Below, piece by piece: positions 16,066-24,987 of a DNA stretch of 64,000 nucleotides (position 1 is the stretch's first letter; every line of letters begins with the position of its first letter). Under the pieces are notes generated by a model. It was not told where the DNA came from. It saw nothing but the letters and a program-made list of their open reading frames with translations, and searched no databases. The position numbers and the translations under genes are program-made. The stretch covers positions 1,704,595 to 1,768,594 of the forward strand of contig NZ_VDRC01000001.1 in assembly GCF_007667425.1 (NCBI RefSeq). Direction: 5' to 3'. The DNA is from Microbacterium sp. 1.5R. GTDB lineage: Bacteria > Actinomycetota > Actinomycetes > Actinomycetales > Microbacteriaceae.

Positions 16066-17571
16066 TCAGGAGTGCGCCGTGCCGAGCGGCAGCGGGGTCG
16101 ACGCGAAGTCGAGGATCGACCACCGACCGCAGTCCACGATCTCGTCCGGCACTGCGGAGACGGGCAGCTCCCAGGGCGCCGACTGCGAGTCCTGCACCAG
16201 GAAGGTGACCTCGCCCACCCGGAAGTCCGCGCGATTCACGAGCCAGGCATAGCCGTTCAGGCGGTGGTCGACCTGCACGAGCCGGGCGGGGTCCTCGAGG
16301 TGGAGCTTCGGCAGCCGTGCGGTCCAGAACTGCCCCGCGCCCGTGCGACCCGCCGCGTCGATCCAGTCGGTGACGCAGGCGAGATCGGGATCGGCCGACG
16401 AGCCGGATGCGGCGGTGGCGAGGTGGGGTGCGCTCACCGCGCCGCCGACGAGCATCAACGCTGCGGCGCCGGCCGCGACCCGGCGACGCGCCACGAGGGG
16501 AAGTCGCAGCGGGCGGGGGGAGGCGACGAGCGCGAGCATCGGCAGGAACGCGATCGGCTCCAGGTACCGTGCGGCGTGGGTGCCGAGCGCGATCGCGCCG
16601 AGGGTGACGGCGAGGGGAAAGGTCCACGATGCGGCGGCGACGAAGCGGGGCCCGGGGCCGTCGGCACGGATGCTGCGCACGACGCCGAGGATCAGGAGCG
16701 CGATCACGATGAACAGCGCGACCACCCCGAGCGGCGCCTGCAGACGTTCCGCGGTCAGGTGCGCGTAATAGTCGACCGACTCCCGCCAGAGGGTCGGCTG
16801 CGCGTATCCCGCACCCGTGTTCGCGATCCATGACCCGAACGGAATACGGAGGAGCAGGCCGAGCCCGACGCCCGTCAGCGTGGCGGACAGCAGACCGAGG
16901 ACGGGCACCCGGTGTGCACGGCGGATCAGGAACGCGACCGACACGATGACGAACGGCGCCGCGAACCACGCGGCGTAGAGCGGATTCGTCAGGGTCGAGA
17001 GCGCGGCGACCGCGCCCAGGGCCACCACGAGGCCGACTGGTTGACTGCTGCCGTCGAGCACCCGACGGACGAGGCCGATCGACAGCACCACGGCGACGAC
17101 CGTGGCCGAGTAGTAGGTCGTCGTGAGCTGCAGCGACGCGAGCTCCAGGGCGTCACGAGACGCCGACGCCTCGGTCATCGCCAGCAGTCCGAACACGGAG
17201 ATCGCGCCGACCGACCAGCCGACGGGGGCGCGGTCGTCGCGCGCACGACCGGCGACGAGGCGGATGGCGCCGTAGAGCGCGAGGATGCCGATGACCGCAC
17301 TCACCGCGAACAGTCCGTCGACCCCGAGGGGAAGCAGGACGCGGAGCACCGAGAACACGGCCGTCTCGGGGAGGAAGAGCACGCTCGACATCGCCCAGTC
17401 CAACGGCTCGCCGCTGAGGATCGATCGCGACAGGAGCGCCACGACGAGCGAGTCGCCGTCGCGGAAGAGCAGCTCGGCGCGAGGCGACGACGCCACGATC
17501 GCCGCCGTGGTCAGCGCGACGGCGGCGGCCAGCATCCATCCGGTCAGCTCCCGCACCCACGTCCGCGTCAC
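16066..17571 (-). CDS. Polytopic membrane protein, GT-C glycosyltransferase-like
   Basis: A 501-residue integral membrane protein with about ten to eleven hydrophobic helices over residues 10-400 and a soluble C-terminal part of about 110 residues. The first extracytoplasmic loop contains LLFRDGDSL, resembling the acidic loop of GT-C enzymes that use polyprenyl-phosphate sugars, and YYAHLTAERLQAP sits in a later loop. This fits an uncharacterised wall or lipoglycan glycosyltransferase, but I cannot confirm the catalytic residues. The C-terminal domain has paired cysteines (LACVTDW, DCGRW). It is monocistronic, and the rhamnose mutarotase gene lies immediately upstream. Confidence 0.55.
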   Translation of the reverse strand: MTRTWVRELTGWMLAAAVALTTAAIVASSPRAELLFRDGDSLVVALLSRSILSGEPLDWAMSSVLFLPETAVFSVLRVLLPLGVDGLFAVSAVIGILALYGAIRLVAGRARDDRAPVGWSVGAISVFGLLAMTEASASRDALELASLQLTTTYYSATVVAVVLSIGLVRRVLDGSSQPVGLVVALGAVAALSTLTNPLYAAWFAAPFVIVSVAFLIRRAHRVPVLGLLSATLTGVGLGLLLRIPFGSWIANTGAGYAQPTLWRESVDYYAHLTAERLQAPLGVVALFIVIALLILGVVRSIRADGPGPRFVAAASWTFPLAVTLGAIALGTHAARYLEPIAFLPMLALVASPRPLRLPLVARRRVAAGAAALMLVGGAVSAPHLATAASGSSADPDLACVTDWIDAAGRTGAGQFWTARLPKLHLEDPARLVQVDHRLNGYAWLVNRADFRVGEVTFLVQDSQSAPWELPVSAVPDEIVDCGRWSILDFASTPLPLGTAHS

Positions 17572-17616
17572 GCGCCTACTCTGCCACGCGATCGCCCGGG
17601 GGAGCGGGCGGTGCGG

Positions 17617-17946
17617 TCAGGCGTCGCGCTGGGCGGCGAGGTCCCACACCTGCTCGAGCGGCGCGGTGCCCTCGGCGCCGTCGGCATCGCGGAAGAGCTC
17701 GACGAAACGACCGATGTCGGCCTGCCAGGCGTGGTCGGCAGGATCGTCGGCGAGCGCCGCGACCGCGGCATCCCAGTCGTCGCATTCGACGAGGTGGAAC
17801 AAGCGACGGCCCGATCGCCAGATGGTCCAGTCGTGGATGCCGATGCGCGCGAACGTCGCCGCGAGGTCGTCGGGGATCCGTTCGTGGTTCGTGCGGTAAT
17901 CGTCGATCGCGCCGTCGCGGATCTCGGAGTGCAGGGCGATGCGCAT
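17617..17946 (-). CDS. L-rhamnose mutarotase
   Basis: A 109-residue RhaM/RhaU-family ferredoxin-like protein that interconverts the anomers of L-rhamnose. The family blocks are all present: MRIALHSEIR at the start, the central HDWTIWRSGRRLFHLVE, and the C-terminal LEQVWDL. The ATG at 17946 is chosen because the homologous domain begins exactly there and AAAGG lies nine bases upstream; an in-frame ATG at 18090 would add 48 residues with no family match. No other rhamnose genes are nearby, so it may serve a distant pathway. Confidence 0.85.
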   Translation of the reverse strand: MRIALHSEIRDGAIDDYRTNHERIPDDLAATFARIGIHDWTIWRSGRRLFHLVECDDWDAAVAALADDPADHAWQADIGRFVELFRDADGAEGTAPLEQVWDLAAQRDA

Positions 17947-18124
17947 GTGTGGGGGCCTTTCGTCGGTTTCGGACCAGTGGCAGATCGCGACGGGCCCATC
18001 GGCATCCGTCGCCTCGACCAGGATGGCATCCCCGATCCCCTCTGCGGAGAGCGGCGCGGCCGGGCAGCGGGCCGTCGTCTCGTCGGGCATCGCGGCGAGA
18101 TCGCGGGCAATCCGACGCTCGTGG

Positions 18125-18155
18125 CCTTACGACTTCCTTACGCCAGGTAAACTGG
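18125..18155 (+). promoter_or_regulatory. Possible promoter of the mrp operon
   Basis: TAAACT (18148-18153) is a plausible -10 box about 60 bases before mrpA; the -35 region (CCTTAC) is poor. The -10 box is framed by the inverted repeat CCAG/CTGG (18143-18146 and 18152-18155). Confidence 0.3.
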
Positions 18156-18213
18156 TCTACGACACCCGCCCGCCTGTGCCGATTCTCGGCCGACGAGCCT
18201 TGAGGAGCCGCTT

Positions 18214-21156
18214 ATGCTGACGCTCCTCGCTGTGTTCCTTCTCGGGTCGCTGCTGATGCCCGTCCTGGTGCGCTGGCTGGGGGCTCAGGCCTTCGCGGTC
18301 GCGGCACTCATTCCGGCAGCGGCATTCATCCACGCGCTCGTGCTCACACCGCAGGTGCTCGACGGCCCGGCGCCGTTCGTCTCGGTGCCGTGGATCCCGC
18401 AGCTGGGGCTCGACCTGTCGATGCACATGGACGTCCTCGGCTGGGTGCTGACGCTCATCGTCACCGGCGTCGGCGCGCTCGTGCTGCTGTACTGCCGGTG
18501 GTACTTCCACGACGACTCCGCGGGGATCGGCCAGTTCTCGGCCGTGCTGCTCGGCTTCGCCGGCGCGATGTACGGCCTCGTGCTCACCGACGACCTCGTG
18601 ATGCTCGTCATGTTCTGGGAGGTCACGAGCATCCTCTCGTACCTCCTCATCGGCCACTACCGCCGCCGCGCCGCCAGCCGTCGAGCCGCCCTGCAGGCGC
18701 TGCTCGTGACGACCCTCGGCGGACTCGTGATGTTCATCGGCGTCGTGATGCTGGTGGTCGACGCAGGGACCGGCAGCATCCGCGAGATCCTCGAGCTCGC
18801 CCCCACCGGCCCGATGGTCGATGCCGCGATCGTGATGCTCCTCGTCGGCGCGATCAGCAAGTCGGCGATCTTCCCCTTCCACTTCTGGCTGCCGGGAGCG
18901 ATGGCGGCGCCGACGCCCGTGAGCGCCTACCTGCACGCTGCCGCCATGGTGAAGGCCGGCATCTACCTCATCGCCCGGTTCGCGCCGATCTTCGCGTTCA
19001 GCGGTCCGTGGCGGCCGATCATCATCTCGCTCGGCATCGTCACCATGCTGCTCGGCGGATTCCAGGCGCTGCGCGAGACCGACCTCAAGCGCATCCTCGC
19101 GTTCGGCACCGTCAGCCAGCTGGGCTTCTTCGCGGTCGTGGTCGGCTACGGCACCCAGGCGAGCGCCCTCGCCGGGCTCGCACTCGTCATCGGCCACGCC
19201 CTCTTCAAGTCGGCGCTGTTCCTCATCGTCGGCGTCATCGACCGCCAGCTGTCGACCCGAGACATCACGGAACTCAGCGGCGTCGGGCGTCAGGCGCCGG
19301 TCATGGCGACGGCGGCGTTCATCTCCGTCGCCTCGATGGCCGGTATCGCGCCGACGGTCGGATTCGTCGCGAAGGAGTCGACTCTCACGGCCCTGCTCGA
19401 CGATGCGATCGGGGGCTCGCCCTGGGGTCTCGTCGCGATCATCGGCGTGAGCCTCGGTTCCATGCTGACAGCGGCATACGGCATCCGCTTCCTCTGGGGT
19501 GCCTTCTGGAGCAAGCGCGACGCCATGGGCGACCGCCTGCCCGACACGGCGTGGCCGGACCCGCCCGTGGGATTCCTGTCGGCGCCGATCATCCTCGCCG
19601 GGGTCACCCTGGCCGCGGGCATCGGTGCACCCGCGATCGACAAGGCGCTGCAGGGCTACGCGCTCACCGCGACCCCCGGACTCGACCACGCCGGCGAGGC
19701 GGTGGAAGGCCCCGGCCACCTCGCGCTGTGGCATGGTTTCGAGCCGGCGCTCGGCATCTCGATCCTCACCGTGCTGCTGGGCGCGGCGCTGTTCCTCGTG
19801 ACCGTGCGCTCTGGCTGGGACCGCAAGTCCCGGGTGCTGCCCTTCACGGCGGCCGACGTCTACTACCTCGTGGTGCGCGGAGTCGACCGCCTCTCGGTGC
19901 TCAGCACGACCCTCACCCAGCGGGGCTCGCTGCCGGTGTACGTCGGCACCATCTTCGTGGTGTTCGTCGCCGCCGAGATCACCGCGCTGCTCGCCAGCGA
20001 CATCGACCGCTTCCAGCTCTCCGCGTGGCACACACCGGTGCAGATCGTCGTCGCCCCGCTCATGGCCATCGCCGGCGTGATCGCGGTTCGTGCGCAGAAG
20101 CGCTACACGGGCGTGGTGCTCGTCTCGGTCACGGGTCTCGGCATGGTCGTCCTCTTCGCGACGAGCGGCGCTCCAGACCTCGCGCTCACCCAGATCCTCG
20201 TCGAGACCGTCACGCTCGTGACGTTTGCCCTCGTGCTGCGGCGTCTGCCCGCGCGTCTCGGCGAGCACAACGCCTCGGTCGGCCGCATCCCGAGGGCGCT
20301 CCTCGCGATCGGCACCGGTCTGACGATGGCGTGGGTCGCGATCGTGGCGACGCAGTCGCGGGTGGCTGAGCCCATCTCCGAGATGTTCCCGAAGCTCGCG
20401 TACGAGATCGGCCACGGCAAGAACGTCGTCAACGTCGCGCTCGTCGACCTCCGCGGCTGGGACACGATGGGCGAGCTCTCGGTTCTCGTGCTCGCCGCGA
20501 CCGGCGTCGCCTCGCTCGTGTTCGTCACGCACCGGGCCGACATGCTCGCCTCGACCAAGACGCTCCCCAAGGCGAAGCGCCGCCGCACGCTGAGCCGCCC
20601 GCTGGTCGAGACGACCGACGGCATCCGCTTCCAGACCTCCGAGAACGAGAGCAGCCCTCGGGCGTGGCTCGTCGGCGGACAGAAGATGAAGCCCGAGAAC
20701 AGGTCGATCCTGCTCGAGGTCATCGTCCGCATCCTCTTCCACACGATCATCGTGGTGTCGATCTTCCTGCTGTTCGCCGGCCACAACCTCCCGGGCGGAG
20801 GGTTCGCCGGCGGACTCGTCGCGGGCATGGCCCTCGTGATGCGCTACATCGCCGGCGGGCGCTGGGAGCTCGGGGCCGCTGCCCCCACGGATGCCGGACG
20901 CCTGCTCGGCGCGGGGCTCATCCTCGCGGTCGGCGCCGCCGTCGTGCCCCTCTTCTTCGGCCAGGCGCCGCTCACCAGCACGTTCTGGGAGTGGGAGGTG
21001 CCCGGAATCGGTCACATGGAGTTCGTCACCTCGACGATCTTCGACGTGGGCGTGTACCTCGTCGTCATCGGTCTGGTGCTCGACGTGCTCCGCAGCCTGG
21101 GTGCCGAGGTCGACCGCCAGACGCAGGAGCTGCGCGAGCGGGGGGTGACGCTCTGA
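18214..21156 (+). CDS. mrpA: Na+/H+ antiporter subunit A, MrpA-MrpB fusion
   Basis: Largest subunit of the Mrp multi-subunit cation/proton antiporter, which exports Na+ in exchange for H+ and supports pH and salt tolerance. The 980 residues contain an NADH dehydrogenase subunit 5 (NuoL)-like channel, with FWEVTSILSYLLIGHYRRRAA and FPFHFWLPGAMAAPTPVSAY. After residue 820 the MrpB domain follows (ENRSILLEVIVRILFHT, GHNLPGGGFAGGLVAG), which explains the absence of a separate mrpB gene. The ATG at 18214 is preceded by GAGGAG. It overlaps mrpC by one base (TGATG), and the six genes are tightly coupled throughout. Confidence 0.95.
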   Translation: MLTLLAVFLLGSLLMPVLVRWLGAQAFAVAALIPAAAFIHALVLTPQVLDGPAPFVSVPWIPQLGLDLSMHMDVLGWVLTLIVTGVGALVLLYCRWYFHDDSAGIGQFSAVLLGFAGAMYGLVLTDDLVMLVMFWEVTSILSYLLIGHYRRRAASRRAALQALLVTTLGGLVMFIGVVMLVVDAGTGSIREILELAPTGPMVDAAIVMLLVGAISKSAIFPFHFWLPGAMAAPTPVSAYLHAAAMVKAGIYLIARFAPIFAFSGPWRPIIISLGIVTMLLGGFQALRETDLKRILAFGTVSQLGFFAVVVGYGTQASALAGLALVIGHALFKSALFLIVGVIDRQLSTRDITELSGVGRQAPVMATAAFISVASMAGIAPTVGFVAKESTLTALLDDAIGGSPWGLVAIIGVSLGSMLTAAYGIRFLWGAFWSKRDAMGDRLPDTAWPDPPVGFLSAPIILAGVTLAAGIGAPAIDKALQGYALTATPGLDHAGEAVEGPGHLALWHGFEPALGISILTVLLGAALFLVTVRSGWDRKSRVLPFTAADVYYLVVRGVDRLSVLSTTLTQRGSLPVYVGTIFVVFVAAEITALLASDIDRFQLSAWHTPVQIVVAPLMAIAGVIAVRAQKRYTGVVLVSVTGLGMVVLFATSGAPDLALTQILVETVTLVTFALVLRRLPARLGEHNASVGRIPRALLAIGTGLTMAWVAIVATQSRVAEPISEMFPKLAYEIGHGKNVVNVALVDLRGWDTMGELSVLVLAATGVASLVFVTHRADMLASTKTLPKAKRRRTLSRPLVETTDGIRFQTSENESSPRAWLVGGQKMKPENRSILLEVIVRILFHTIIVVSIFLLFAGHNLPGGGFAGGLVAGMALVMRYIAGGRWELGAAAPTDAGRLLGAGLILAVGAAVVPLFFGQAPLTSTFWEWEVPGIGHMEFVTSTIFDVGVYLVVIGLVLDVLRSLGAEVDRQTQELRERGVTL

Positions 21157-21938
21157 TGGACGTCTCGATCACCCTCATCGCCATCATGGCCGTGCTCTTC
21201 GCGTGCGGCGTGTACGCGATGCTCGAGCGCAGCCTGACCCGCGTGCTCATCGGCTTCCTCCTGCTGGGCAACGCCACGAATCTGCTGCTCCTCATCGTCA
21301 TGGGCGTCCCCGGACGCGCGCCGTTCTACGACGCGGACGGCGATGTGAGCGACCCGCTGCCGCAAGCGCTGACGCTCACCGCCATCGTCATCACTTTCGC
21401 CGTCTCGGCCTTCCTGCTCGCCCTCATCTACCGCTCCTGGCAGCTCGGCCAGGCCGACACCGTCGAGGACGACGAGGCCGACATCGCGCTCCGCGAGCGC
21501 ACCGACGCCGACGAAGACCTCATGGACGACGAGGCCGACAACGACGGCGACGATGCGACGACCGACTTCGTGGGCGTGCAGACCTCGCCGATCACCGTGC
21601 TGCACATGCGCGACAACGCGGCGATCCACGACGACGCCCCCGTCGATCGCCCGAGCTCGTGGTCGCCGGATGACCGCGACGTCGACGGCCGTGCCGACGC
21701 GGAGCACGCCGACGACGACGAGGCGGACGACGCGGATGCCGCGGCATCCGTCATGACCGACGAATCCGCTCCCCCCGACGACGCGGACGGCTCCTCCGAC
21801 TTCCGGACCGACGCCGACACCCACGCCTCCGACGCCCATGAGACGGATGCCGCCGATGCGGCGCGGGACACGGCGTCCGACACGGCATCCGACGACAACG
21901 CACCCGAACACCGAGAAGACGGGGAGGGCAGCCGATGA
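21156..21938 (+). CDS. mrpC: Na+/H+ antiporter subunit C with acidic C-terminal extension
   Basis: The first roughly 110 residues are a normal MrpC (NuoK-like) with three helices and the conserved GFLLLGNATNLLLL and DPLPQALTLTAIVI segments. The remaining 150 residues form a hydrophilic tail dominated by Asp, Ala and Glu, with runs such as DEDLMDDEADNDGDDATT. MrpC is usually 110-180 residues, so this 260-residue version is extended. The tail should lie in the cytoplasm and be disordered. It includes an exact 16-bp DNA palindrome (21734-21749). The start overlaps the mrpA stop and the end overlaps mrpD (ATGA). Confidence 0.92.
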   Translation: MDVSITLIAIMAVLFACGVYAMLERSLTRVLIGFLLLGNATNLLLLIVMGVPGRAPFYDADGDVSDPLPQALTLTAIVITFAVSAFLLALIYRSWQLGQADTVEDDEADIALRERTDADEDLMDDEADNDGDDATTDFVGVQTSPITVLHMRDNAAIHDDAPVDRPSSWSPDDRDVDGRADAEHADDDEADDADAAASVMTDESAPPDDADGSSDFRTDADTHASDAHETDAADAARDTASDTASDDNAPEHREDGEGSR

Positions 21939-23488
21939 CCGCACTCGTCCCCCTTCTCGTCGCCCTGCCGCTGCTGGGTGCCGCCGTCACGCTGATGTTC
22001 GGCCGCAACGCCCGCCTGCAGGTGTTCGTGACGGTCGCGACGCTCGCCATCGTCTCGGTGATCGCCGCCATCCTGCTGGTCGTGGTCGATGCCGGGACCC
22101 CGCTCGCCGTCTCGGTCGGCGGCTGGCCGGTGCCGTTCGGCATCGTGCTCTACGTCGACCGGCTCGCCGCCCTGCTCGTGCTCATCTCGAGCATCGTGCT
22201 GCTCGCGGTCCTCCTCTTCTCGATCGGTCAGGGTGCAGCCGACGGTACGGACGAGACGCCCATCTCGATCTTCAACCCCTCGTACCTGATCCTCGCGGCC
22301 GGCATCTTCAACGCCTTCATCGCCGGCGACCTCTTCAACCTCTACGTCGGCTTCGAGATCCTGCTCGTCGCCTCGTACGTGCTCATCACGCTCGGCAGCA
22401 CCGAGTCGCGCATCCGCACCGGCGCCGTCTACATCGTCGTCTCGCTCGTCTCGTCGATCCTGTTCCTCGCGTCGATCGCGATGATCTACGGCGCCCTCGG
22501 CACCGTGAACATGGCGCAGATCGCCGAGCGGATGACCGAGCTGCCGCAGGAGACGCAGCTCGTGCTGCACCTCATGCTCGTCGTGGCGTTCGGCATCAAG
22601 GCGGCCATCTTCCCCGTGTCGTTCTGGCTGCCCGACTCCTACCCGACCGCGCCGGCACCGGTCACCGCCGTCTTCGCCGGCCTGCTCACGAAGGTCGGCG
22701 TGTACGCGCTGATCCGCACCGAGACGCAGCTGTTCGCCGACAACAGCATCGACACGCTGCTGCTCATCATCGCGCTGGCGACCATGATCGTCGGAGTGCT
22801 CGGCGCGGTGGCGCAGGCCGAGCTCAAACGGATCCTCTCGTTCACCCTCGTCAGCCACGTCGGCTACATGATCTTCGGTCTCGCGATCGCGACGCCCGCG
22901 GCGATCGGGGCGACGGTGTACTACATCGTCCACCACATCGTCGTGCAGACGACGCTGTTCCTCGCGGTGGGGCTGATCGAGCGCCGCGCGGGGAGCACGT
23001 CGATCCTGCGCGTGAAGGGGCTGCTCAAAGTGGCGCCGGTGATCGCCGTGCTCTACTTCATCCCCGCGATCAACCTCGGCGGGCTCCCGCCCTTCTCGGG
23101 TTTCATCGGCAAGTTCGCGCTCTTCGAGGCGGCCGCCTCGGTCGGCACCCCGCTGATGATCGTGCTGATCGTCGGCGGCATCGTCACCTCGCTCCTCACC
23201 CTGTACGCCCTCATGCGCGCCTGGAACCTCGCCTTCTGGCGCGAAGAAGAGGACTCCACCGAGACCGAGGGCCGCATCTCGTACCTCGGCAATGCACCTG
23301 CTGCGGATGAGCAGCAGGAGCGCCGCCGCATCCCGAAGATCATGACCGTCGCGACCGCCGGCATGGTCGGCGTCACCGTTGCGCTGACGGTGTTCGCCGG
23401 TCCGCTCTACGCGCTCTGCGACCGCATCGGGGCCGGACTCCTCGAGCCGGTCAACCTCGTGCAGCTGGAAGACGAGGTGGAGGGATGA
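21935..23488 (+). CDS. mrpD: Na+/H+ antiporter subunit D
   Basis: A 517-residue NuoN/NuoM-like proton-channel subunit with about fourteen helices. Conserved proton-path features are visible: the glutamate in LYVGFEILLVASYVL, the FGIKAAIFPVSFWLPDSYPTAPAP block, and VAQAELKRILSFTLVSHVGYM with the lysine-containing helix. It pairs with MrpA in the Mrp complex. The start is fixed by the ATGA overlap with mrpC and the end by the same overlap with mrpE. Confidence 0.95.
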   Translation: MTALVPLLVALPLLGAAVTLMFGRNARLQVFVTVATLAIVSVIAAILLVVVDAGTPLAVSVGGWPVPFGIVLYVDRLAALLVLISSIVLLAVLLFSIGQGAADGTDETPISIFNPSYLILAAGIFNAFIAGDLFNLYVGFEILLVASYVLITLGSTESRIRTGAVYIVVSLVSSILFLASIAMIYGALGTVNMAQIAERMTELPQETQLVLHLMLVVAFGIKAAIFPVSFWLPDSYPTAPAPVTAVFAGLLTKVGVYALIRTETQLFADNSIDTLLLIIALATMIVGVLGAVAQAELKRILSFTLVSHVGYMIFGLAIATPAAIGATVYYIVHHIVVQTTLFLAVGLIERRAGSTSILRVKGLLKVAPVIAVLYFIPAINLGGLPPFSGFIGKFALFEAAASVGTPLMIVLIVGGIVTSLLTLYALMRAWNLAFWREEEDSTETEGRISYLGNAPAADEQQERRRIPKIMTVATAGMVGVTVALTVFAGPLYALCDRIGAGLLEPVNLVQLEDEVEG

Positions 23489-24063
23489 GCAAGGAGACCG
23501 GGCGTCACATCTGGCGCGACATCGGCGTGCAGCTGCCGTTCCTCGCGTGGCTCGTCGTGCTCTGGATGCTGTTGTGGAGCCAGTTCACGGTGCTGGCTTT
23601 CCTCTCGGGGCTCGTGGTCGCCGTGTTCGTCACCCGGGTGTTCCGGCTGCCGACGGTCGAGCTCTCCGGCCGGATCAACCTCTGGTACGGCGCCCTGTTC
23701 GTGGTGCAGTTCCTGTTCGCGATGATCCGGGGCGGGCTCGCCGTGACGATGCAGGTTTTCGACCTCCGTCGTCAGCCTGGGGCGGCGATCATCGCGGTGC
23801 CGCTGAGGTACGCCGACGACCTGATGATGACCCACGTCTCGGTGGTGTCGTCACTGATCCCCGGATCGCTGATCGTCGAGGCCGACCGCGACCGGCAGAT
23901 CCTGTATCTGCACGTGATCGGCGTGCGGTCGCACGACGACGTCGAGAAGCAGCGCGAGGGCGTGCTGCGCTGGGAGCGTCGCATCGTTCGCGCGCTCGGG
24001 GCGCCGTCGCAGTTCCGCGCCCTCAAGGCCGACGAGCGCGCGGCGAAGGGCGGTGCGCGATGA
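23485..24063 (+). CDS. mrpE: Na+/H+ antiporter subunit E
   Basis: A 192-residue MrpE with two or three N-terminal helices (LPFLAWLVVLWMLLWSQF and following) and a cytoplasmic domain holding the family pattern VPLRYADDLMMTHVSVVSSLIPG followed by the DRDRQILYLHVI strand. This subunit is needed for assembly and activity of the Mrp complex. Lies in the middle of the operon, with four-base overlaps on both sides. Confidence 0.93.
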   Translation: MSKETGRHIWRDIGVQLPFLAWLVVLWMLLWSQFTVLAFLSGLVVAVFVTRVFRLPTVELSGRINLWYGALFVVQFLFAMIRGGLAVTMQVFDLRRQPGAAIIAVPLRYADDLMMTHVSVVSSLIPGSLIVEADRDRQILYLHVIGVRSHDDVEKQREGVLRWERRIVRALGAPSQFRALKADERAAKGGAR

Positions 24064-24329
24064 ACATCCTGCTCCTGATCGTCATGGTCGTGTTCGGCAT
24101 CGCAGCGATCCTCACGATCGTGCGGATCGTACGCGGGCCGTCGATCCTCGACCGCGCCGTGGCCTCCGACGTGCTCCTCACCGAGGTCATGTGCGTGCTC
24201 GGGGCCGAGATGGCCATCAACGGGCACACCCGCACCATCCCGGTGATGCTGATCATCGCAGCGATCGGGGTCTTCGGCTCGATCGCGGTCGCCCGGTTCG
24301 TCGCGAGAAGGGACAACACGACCCCATGA
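24060..24329 (+). CDS. mrpF: Na+/H+ antiporter subunit F
   Basis: An 89-residue three-helix MrpF. The family block VRGPSILDRAVASDVLLTE follows the first helix, and the last helix is MLIIAAIGVFGSIAVARFV. The ATG at 24060 overlaps the mrpE stop, and its own stop overlaps the mrpG start, confirming translational coupling. Confidence 0.93.
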   Translation: MNILLLIVMVVFGIAAILTIVRIVRGPSILDRAVASDVLLTEVMCVLGAEMAINGHTRTIPVMLIIAAIGVFGSIAVARFVARRDNTTP

Positions 24330-24715
24330 ACGTGTTCGAACTCCGGCTCCCCGACGCGGTCGTCGATGTGACGGTCCTCGTGCTCATCCTGCTCGGGGCG
24401 ATCCTGTGCCTCTCGGCCGCGGTCGGCCTGCTGCGGTTCCGCGACGTGCCGTCGCGACTGCACGCGGCGACCAAGCCGCAGGTGCTCGGGCTCGTGCTCA
24501 TCTGCCTCTCGATCGCGGTGTCGATGGGAACGGTCGGCGGCATCCTCGTCGGCCTGCTCCTCGTCGCGCCGATCGTGCTCATGCAGTTCGCCACCGCTCC
24601 GCTGTCCGCCCACATGGTCGGGCGTCAGGCGTACCGCAACGGCACCACCGACGAGCGGAGCCTCATCGTCGACGAACTCGCCGAGTCGAAGCAGACGCCG
24701 CCCGCCGCGGGCTGA
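24326..24715 (+). CDS. mrpG: Na+/H+ antiporter subunit G
   Basis: A 129-residue three-helix MrpG, last gene of the operon. The family motif GLLRFRDVPSRLHAATKPQ lies between helices 1 and 2, and the third helix is GGILVGLLLVAPIVLMQFA. A polar C-terminal tail of about 35 residues follows. Family and operon place leave little doubt. Confidence 0.93.
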   Translation: MNVFELRLPDAVVDVTVLVLILLGAILCLSAAVGLLRFRDVPSRLHAATKPQVLGLVLICLSIAVSMGTVGGILVGLLLVAPIVLMQFATAPLSAHMVGRQAYRNGTTDERSLIVDELAESKQTPPAAG

Positions 24716-24778
24716 CCCGGCGCCGCCCGCCGCCGCGGCGCGCGCTGACGTGCGTGCCGCGGACTGACACCTCGGATC

Positions 24779-24808
24779 TCGACAGGTCCGCCCGACCGGC
24801 GCTACGCT
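24779..24808 (+). promoter_or_regulatory. Promoter for the small membrane protein gene
   Basis: TCGACA (24779-24784) and TACGCT (24803-24808) are spaced by 18 bases. The predicted start of transcription (about 24814-24815) lies at or just before the start codon, so the message has almost no leader. Confidence 0.5.
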
Positions 24809-24819
24809 CGCCCGATGAG

Positions 24820-24987
24820 ATGTTCCTGCTCATCGGCGCCGTGGTCACGGCCGTGTGGGTCGTCGTGCTGTATCGCGACGCGCCAAGGAAGGCACCGGCG
24901 GATGACGGCTTCGCTGTCGATCCCGCGCTCACGCACGCCGTGGACGAGCTCGCAGCCGAGCACACGCGGTTCAAGGGATACCCCTGA
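24820..24987 (+). CDS. Small single-helix membrane protein, 55 aa
   Basis: A 55-residue protein whose first 20 residues form a membrane helix (MFLLIGAVVTAVWVVVLYRD), followed by a polar tail ending TRFKGYP. No ribosome site is seen; the promoter at 24779-24808 implies a leaderless or five-base-leader mRNA. A competing ATG five bases upstream (24815) opens another frame whose product is Cys/Ser/Arg-rich and looks like a shadow. The plausible membrane helix favours this reading. No function can be assigned. Confidence 0.5.
   Translation: MFLLIGAVVTAVWVVVLYRDAPRKAPADDGFAVDPALTHAVDELAAEHTRFKGYP

Noticed and set aside
17947..18090. 48-codon N-terminal extension of the rhamnose mutarotase
   Set aside because: No match to the family; the domain begins at the ATG at 17946.
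18157..21015. 952-codon open frame on the minus strand across mrpA
   Set aside because: Antisense shadow of mrpA; composition is Arg/Asp/Glu/His-rich with no domain, as expected in GC-rich DNA.
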